From assembly GCA_023229245.1 (NCBI GenBank), contig JALNZU010000015.1, forward strand, positions 1-64,000: DNA of 64,000 bases, given 5' to 3'. This DNA is from Bacteroidales bacterium. Lineage in GTDB: Bacteria > Bacteroidota > Bacteroidia > Bacteroidales > F082. The first letter of the stretch is position 1. The number at the start of each line of letters is the position of its first letter. The notes beneath the pieces were generated by a model. The model did not search any database, was not told the origin of the DNA, and saw nothing but the letters and a program-made list of their open reading frames with translations. Below are positions 62,088 to 64,000 of this stretch, piece after piece. The position numbers and the translations under genes were made by a program.

Positions 62088-62804
62088 TCATCCAATCAAC
62101 TGCCGGATTACTACCGAAGCGCAGATACATCCGAATAGGGCCGGCATATAAGAAATGGTTCCTACCGTAGAACGTTTATTCATTTCGCCTTTTTCTGGTT
62201 TGATAGCTGATGAAGCCACTTTTTCAGGTGAATATACAGCTGTTATTCCATCCCAAACATCTAATTTATGTAGCTTCTTGCGGATGTAATAAGCTAAACG
62301 ACAGTTTGTGGTTTGCCCTATATCTACTACTTCTATTTGCGAAGGATCCAATTTCCCTCCAGCTCCCATAGAGCTGACAACAGCAAATCCAGCTTTGCGG
62401 GCATGATAAAGCAGATAAACTTTAGGTGCCAGGGTATCAATCGCATCCACCACATAATCGTATGGATGATTGAGTACATCTAACAAAGCCTGATCTTTTA
62501 TATAATGTGGAACTGTATGCAATTCTAACTCAGGATTGATATCAAGCAAGCGATCTTGCATGGCGGTAGTCTTGAGCATCCCGTCGGTACTGTGCAACGC
62601 AATCAGTTGTCGGTTACGGTTTGATGGCTTTATCTTGTCGCCATCTACTATGGTAAGCTTTCCTATACCGGATCTGACAAGCTGCTCGGCACAATAAGCT
62701 CCTACACCTCCAAGCCCGGCAACTAATACATGACTTTTAGCCAATATTTCCAATTTCTGCTGTCCTAAAAGAAGAAGGCTGCGCTCTTGCCAATGTTCAG
62801 TCAT
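62088..62804 (-). CDS. tcdA: tRNA threonylcarbamoyladenosine dehydratase TcdA
   Basis: 238 residues. The E1-like ATP-binding domain has VLVAGLGGVGAYCAEQLVRSG (the first 20 or so of this run), VDGDKIKPSNRNRQL and YVVDAIDTLAPKVYLLYHAR, matching TcdA/YgdL. It dehydrates t6A37 in tRNA to the cyclic ct6A form. It overlaps the TatD gene upstream by 8 bases. The partner sulfur-acceptor CsdE/CsdA genes are not seen. Confidence 0.92.
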   Translation of the reverse strand: MTEHWQERSLLLLGQQKLEILAKSHVLVAGLGGVGAYCAEQLVRSGIGKLTIVDGDKIKPSNRNRQLIALHSTDGMLKTTAMQDRLLDINPELELHTVPHYIKDQALLDVLNHPYDYVVDAIDTLAPKVYLLYHARKAGFAVVSSMGAGGKLDPSQIEVVDIGQTTNCRLAYYIRKKLHKLDVWDGITAVYSPEKVASSAIKPEKGEMNKRSTVGTISYMPALFGCICASVVIRQLIG

Positions 62805-63477
62805 CAGTGATCGTACTAAAAATGTTAGAGTAATTTTGTTGGATGACCTTGCATAGCCGGCTTACTGAAGTATTTCGCAGGCTTGCCGCTTTTTGATAAA
62901 CACTTTGAATAGATATATCAGCTATGTCGGTTTCCAAAAATAAGAAGCTGTCGGGTATGACCTTTACTGCTTCGTGAAGTTGTGGGTTATTGTCAAGTAG
63001 GGCTGCTCCGAGCGAAAGATGTATTTGGTGCCTGATACATTGCCGGACTTGAATGCTGTTTCCTCTGAACCCGTGAATGATCCAGCTTCCTGTTGGATAC
63101 TTTTTACGAAACGGGAATAATGAGTCTAATGCTCTCACTACGTGTATGATAAGTGGTAGTTTCAGTTGATTGGCAAATACTATATGTTGTTCAAACACTT
63201 CTAATTGTAAAGCCCATGGTGCAGAGATACTGCGGTCTAATCCTGTTTCGCCTACTGCACAAAATTTCGGATGAACTGAAGCTTGTAAAACATACTCCCA
63301 TGCCTGATCTATATCCACCTTTTCTAATTGCCAGGGATGTATCCCTGCCGAAAAAAGAATCCGGTCTCCCTGTGGTATTGCTTCACCAACCATAAGGCTG
63401 ATGACGGATAACATAGCATCAGACGGCTTTTTACCTAAATGGGTATGTATATCAATATATTCAGCCGCTTGTCTCAT
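62797..63477 (-). CDS. TatD-family DNase
   Basis: 226 residues from the ATG at 63477 (MRQAAEYIDIHTHLG); a longer frame from 63531 adds 18 residues before the family start. Metal-site motifs are DIHTHL, GETGLD, LPLIIHVVRA, IIHGFRG and LETD. TatD enzymes are metal-dependent 3'-5' exonucleases, in some cases acting on D-amino acid or tRNA substrates. It reads into tcdA. An 8 bp hairpin (63546-63565) lies just upstream. Confidence 0.87.
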   Translation of the reverse strand: MRQAAEYIDIHTHLGKKPSDAMLSVISLMVGEAIPQGDRILFSAGIHPWQLEKVDIDQAWEYVLQASVHPKFCAVGETGLDRSISAPWALQLEVFEQHIVFANQLKLPLIIHVVRALDSLFPFRKKYPTGSWIIHGFRGNSIQVRQCIRHQIHLSLGAALLDNNPQLHEAVKVIPDSFLFLETDIADISIQSVYQKAASLRNTSVSRLCKVIQQNYSNIFSTITDD

Positions 63478-63545
63478 CAGCTGCAAAAATACGAAAGCCG
63501 GTTTAATTGTTTTCACTTTAAGCTGTCTCAAAGTGTCTCTCCCTT

Positions 63546-63565
63546 ATTAGATCTGTGGATCTAAT
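63546..63565. promoter_or_regulatory. Palindrome between tatD and the beta-eliminating lyase locus
   Basis: ATTAGATC (63546-63553) and GATCTAAT (63558-63565) form a perfect 8 bp stem with loop TGTG. It lies between the divergent tatD gene and the lyase leader region and could be an operator; no T tract follows, so it is not an obvious terminator. Confidence 0.4.
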
Positions 63566-63626
63566 TCGTAGCAGATTAAAGGAAGCTTTCTTTTAAATAA
63601 AACATGATTATTCCTTGTTTTTGTGT

Positions 63627-63634
63627 TAGCTTTG
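63627..63634 (+). promoter_or_regulatory. -7 box before the leader ORF and lyase gene
   Basis: TAGCTTTG matches TAnnTTTG and ends 5 bases before the ATG of the 27-codon ORF. Transcription would begin close to or on that ATG. Confidence 0.45.
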
Positions 63635-63639
63635 TAGCC

Positions 63640-63723
63640 ATGAAAAGATTATTTAGTATGATCTATCAGCCCTCAGACAAACTCAACTACCTGAATATTA
63701 AGGAACGCGATAGGTTTTCCTGA
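63640..63723 (+). CDS. 27-residue ORF upstream of the lyase gene, possible leader peptide
   Basis: ATG at 63640, stop TGA at 63721-63723; the peptide starts MKRLFSMIYQPSDKLNYL and has Tyr at 9 and 17 but no Trp. It sits 85 bases before the lyase start. In E. coli the tryptophanase gene is controlled by the 24-residue TnaC leader, which senses Trp; a similar role here is possible but not shown, because the peptide has no Trp and no homolog is known to me. Short intergenic ORF by chance is the alternative. Confidence 0.3.
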   Translation: MKRLFSMIYQPSDKLNYLNIKERDRFS

Positions 63724-63808
63724 TAATCCTATTTTGATAAGGCTGTCCAGCCAACCCATCATTCAGCGTTTTATAAAAATATTTTATCATCTAAAAAATC
63801 AGGAAATC

Positions 63809-64000
63809 ATGAAATTACCTTTTGCAGAATCATATCGTATAAAAATGGTTGAACCGCTGCATCGCAGCACCTTGCCCGAACGCCGTCAATGGATAGAAGA
63901 GGCACATTACAATTTGTTTAATCTTAAAAGCGAGCAAGTATATATTGACTTGTTGACCGATTCAGGGACAGGCGCTATGAGCCAGCTTCAGTGGGCGGAG
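63809..64000 (+). CDS. Tryptophanase / tyrosine phenol-lyase, N-terminal part (runs off the right edge)
   Basis: The first 64 residues are present. The start MKLPFAESYRIKMVEPLHRS, then YNLFNLKSEQVYIDLLTDSG and GTGAMSQLQWAE, closely match the N-terminus of Bacteroidota tryptophanase and of tyrosine phenol-lyase. These pyridoxal-phosphate beta-eliminating lyases release indole (or phenol), pyruvate and ammonia. Which one it is needs the rest of the sequence. It fits an amino-acid-fermenting lifestyle. Confidence 0.85.
   Translation, partial: MKLPFAESYRIKMVEPLHRSTLPERRQWIEEAHYNLFNLKSEQVYIDLLTDSGTGAMSQLQWAE

Noticed and set aside
1..64000. tRNA, rRNA, CRISPR arrays, insertion sequences
   Set aside because: No clover-leaf-like tRNA, rRNA signature, regular direct-repeat array or transposase was seen on reading both strands.

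Overview
The window looks like a chromosomal segment from an AT-rich anaerobic or facultative member of the Bacteroidota, probably near Bacteroidales/Marinilabiliales. The signs are: several secreted proteins with type IX secretion (T9SS) C-terminal sorting domains, the T9SS component PorZ next to recO, many Bacteroidota-type -7 boxes (TAnnTTTG) before genes, Bacteroidota families such as DUF4175, and a DPP11-type S46 peptidase. No tRNA, rRNA, CRISPR array, transposase or prophage was recognised. The species is not identified.

Layout. 1-2.5 kb: two secreted T9SS-type proteins, then a degenerate stretch with two copies of a ~120 bp hairpin repeat bracketing an orphan T9SS tail. 2.5-8 kb: Nudix hydrolase, SRAP protein, small membrane protein, Crp/Fnr regulator, mannose-1-P guanylyltransferase, MscL, EEP hydrolase. 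8.4-11.4 kb: porZ-recO. 11.9-17.6 kb: a six-gene sulfur/electron-transfer operon (octaheme cytochrome c of the tetrathionate reductase family, membrane cytochrome b, rhodanese lipoprotein, two YeeE/YedE half-transporters, anchored rhodanese-like protein). 17.7-20 kb: peroxide defence (dps, 1-Cys peroxiredoxin, divergent oxyR). 20-32 kb: secreted EEP protein, class IV aminotransferase, ComF, MscS-type channel, DPP11, RadA, HMG-CoA lyase-like enzyme and a large hybrid histidine kinase. 32-37 kb: T9SS beta-helix protein, CvpA-MlaF-MlaE, small lipoprotein, SprT-like protein, RNase H. 37-43.5 kb: methyltransferase, hydroxyproline dehydratase and its activase, LutB-like protein, RpiB. 43.55-44.2 kb: non-coding, AT-rich, with DnaA-box-like 9-mers. 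44-64 kb: lipoproteins, MORN-type protein, PepSY-type membrane cluster, M1 peptidase, DUF4175-hypothetical-ybeY-mnmG-methyltransferase block with two parS-like sites, NtrY-like kinase, flippase, TcdA, TatD, and the start of a tryptophanase/tyrosine phenol-lyase gene.

How the genes fit together. DPP11, the M1 aminopeptidase, hydroxyproline dehydratase and the beta-eliminating lyase suggest peptide and amino-acid fermentation, including collagen-type hydroxyproline. The sulfur operon probably uses a periplasmic sulfur compound as electron acceptor or donor and moves sulfur with YeeE/YedE modules. The dps-prx-oxyR block handles peroxide.

Most notable: three neighbouring proteins of the sulfur operon (two of them with only degenerate rhodanese domains) end exactly in Gly-Gly-Cys after a similar (I/V)-E-I-(K/E) stretch, reminiscent of the GGCGG swinging arm of SoxY. 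This may be an undescribed membrane-associated sulfur-carrier relay. Also notable are parS-like sites flanking mnmG (one holding a GTG start codon) with a possible oriC about 10 kb away, and a LutB-like protein that lost exactly the ligands of one of its two [4Fe-4S] clusters.
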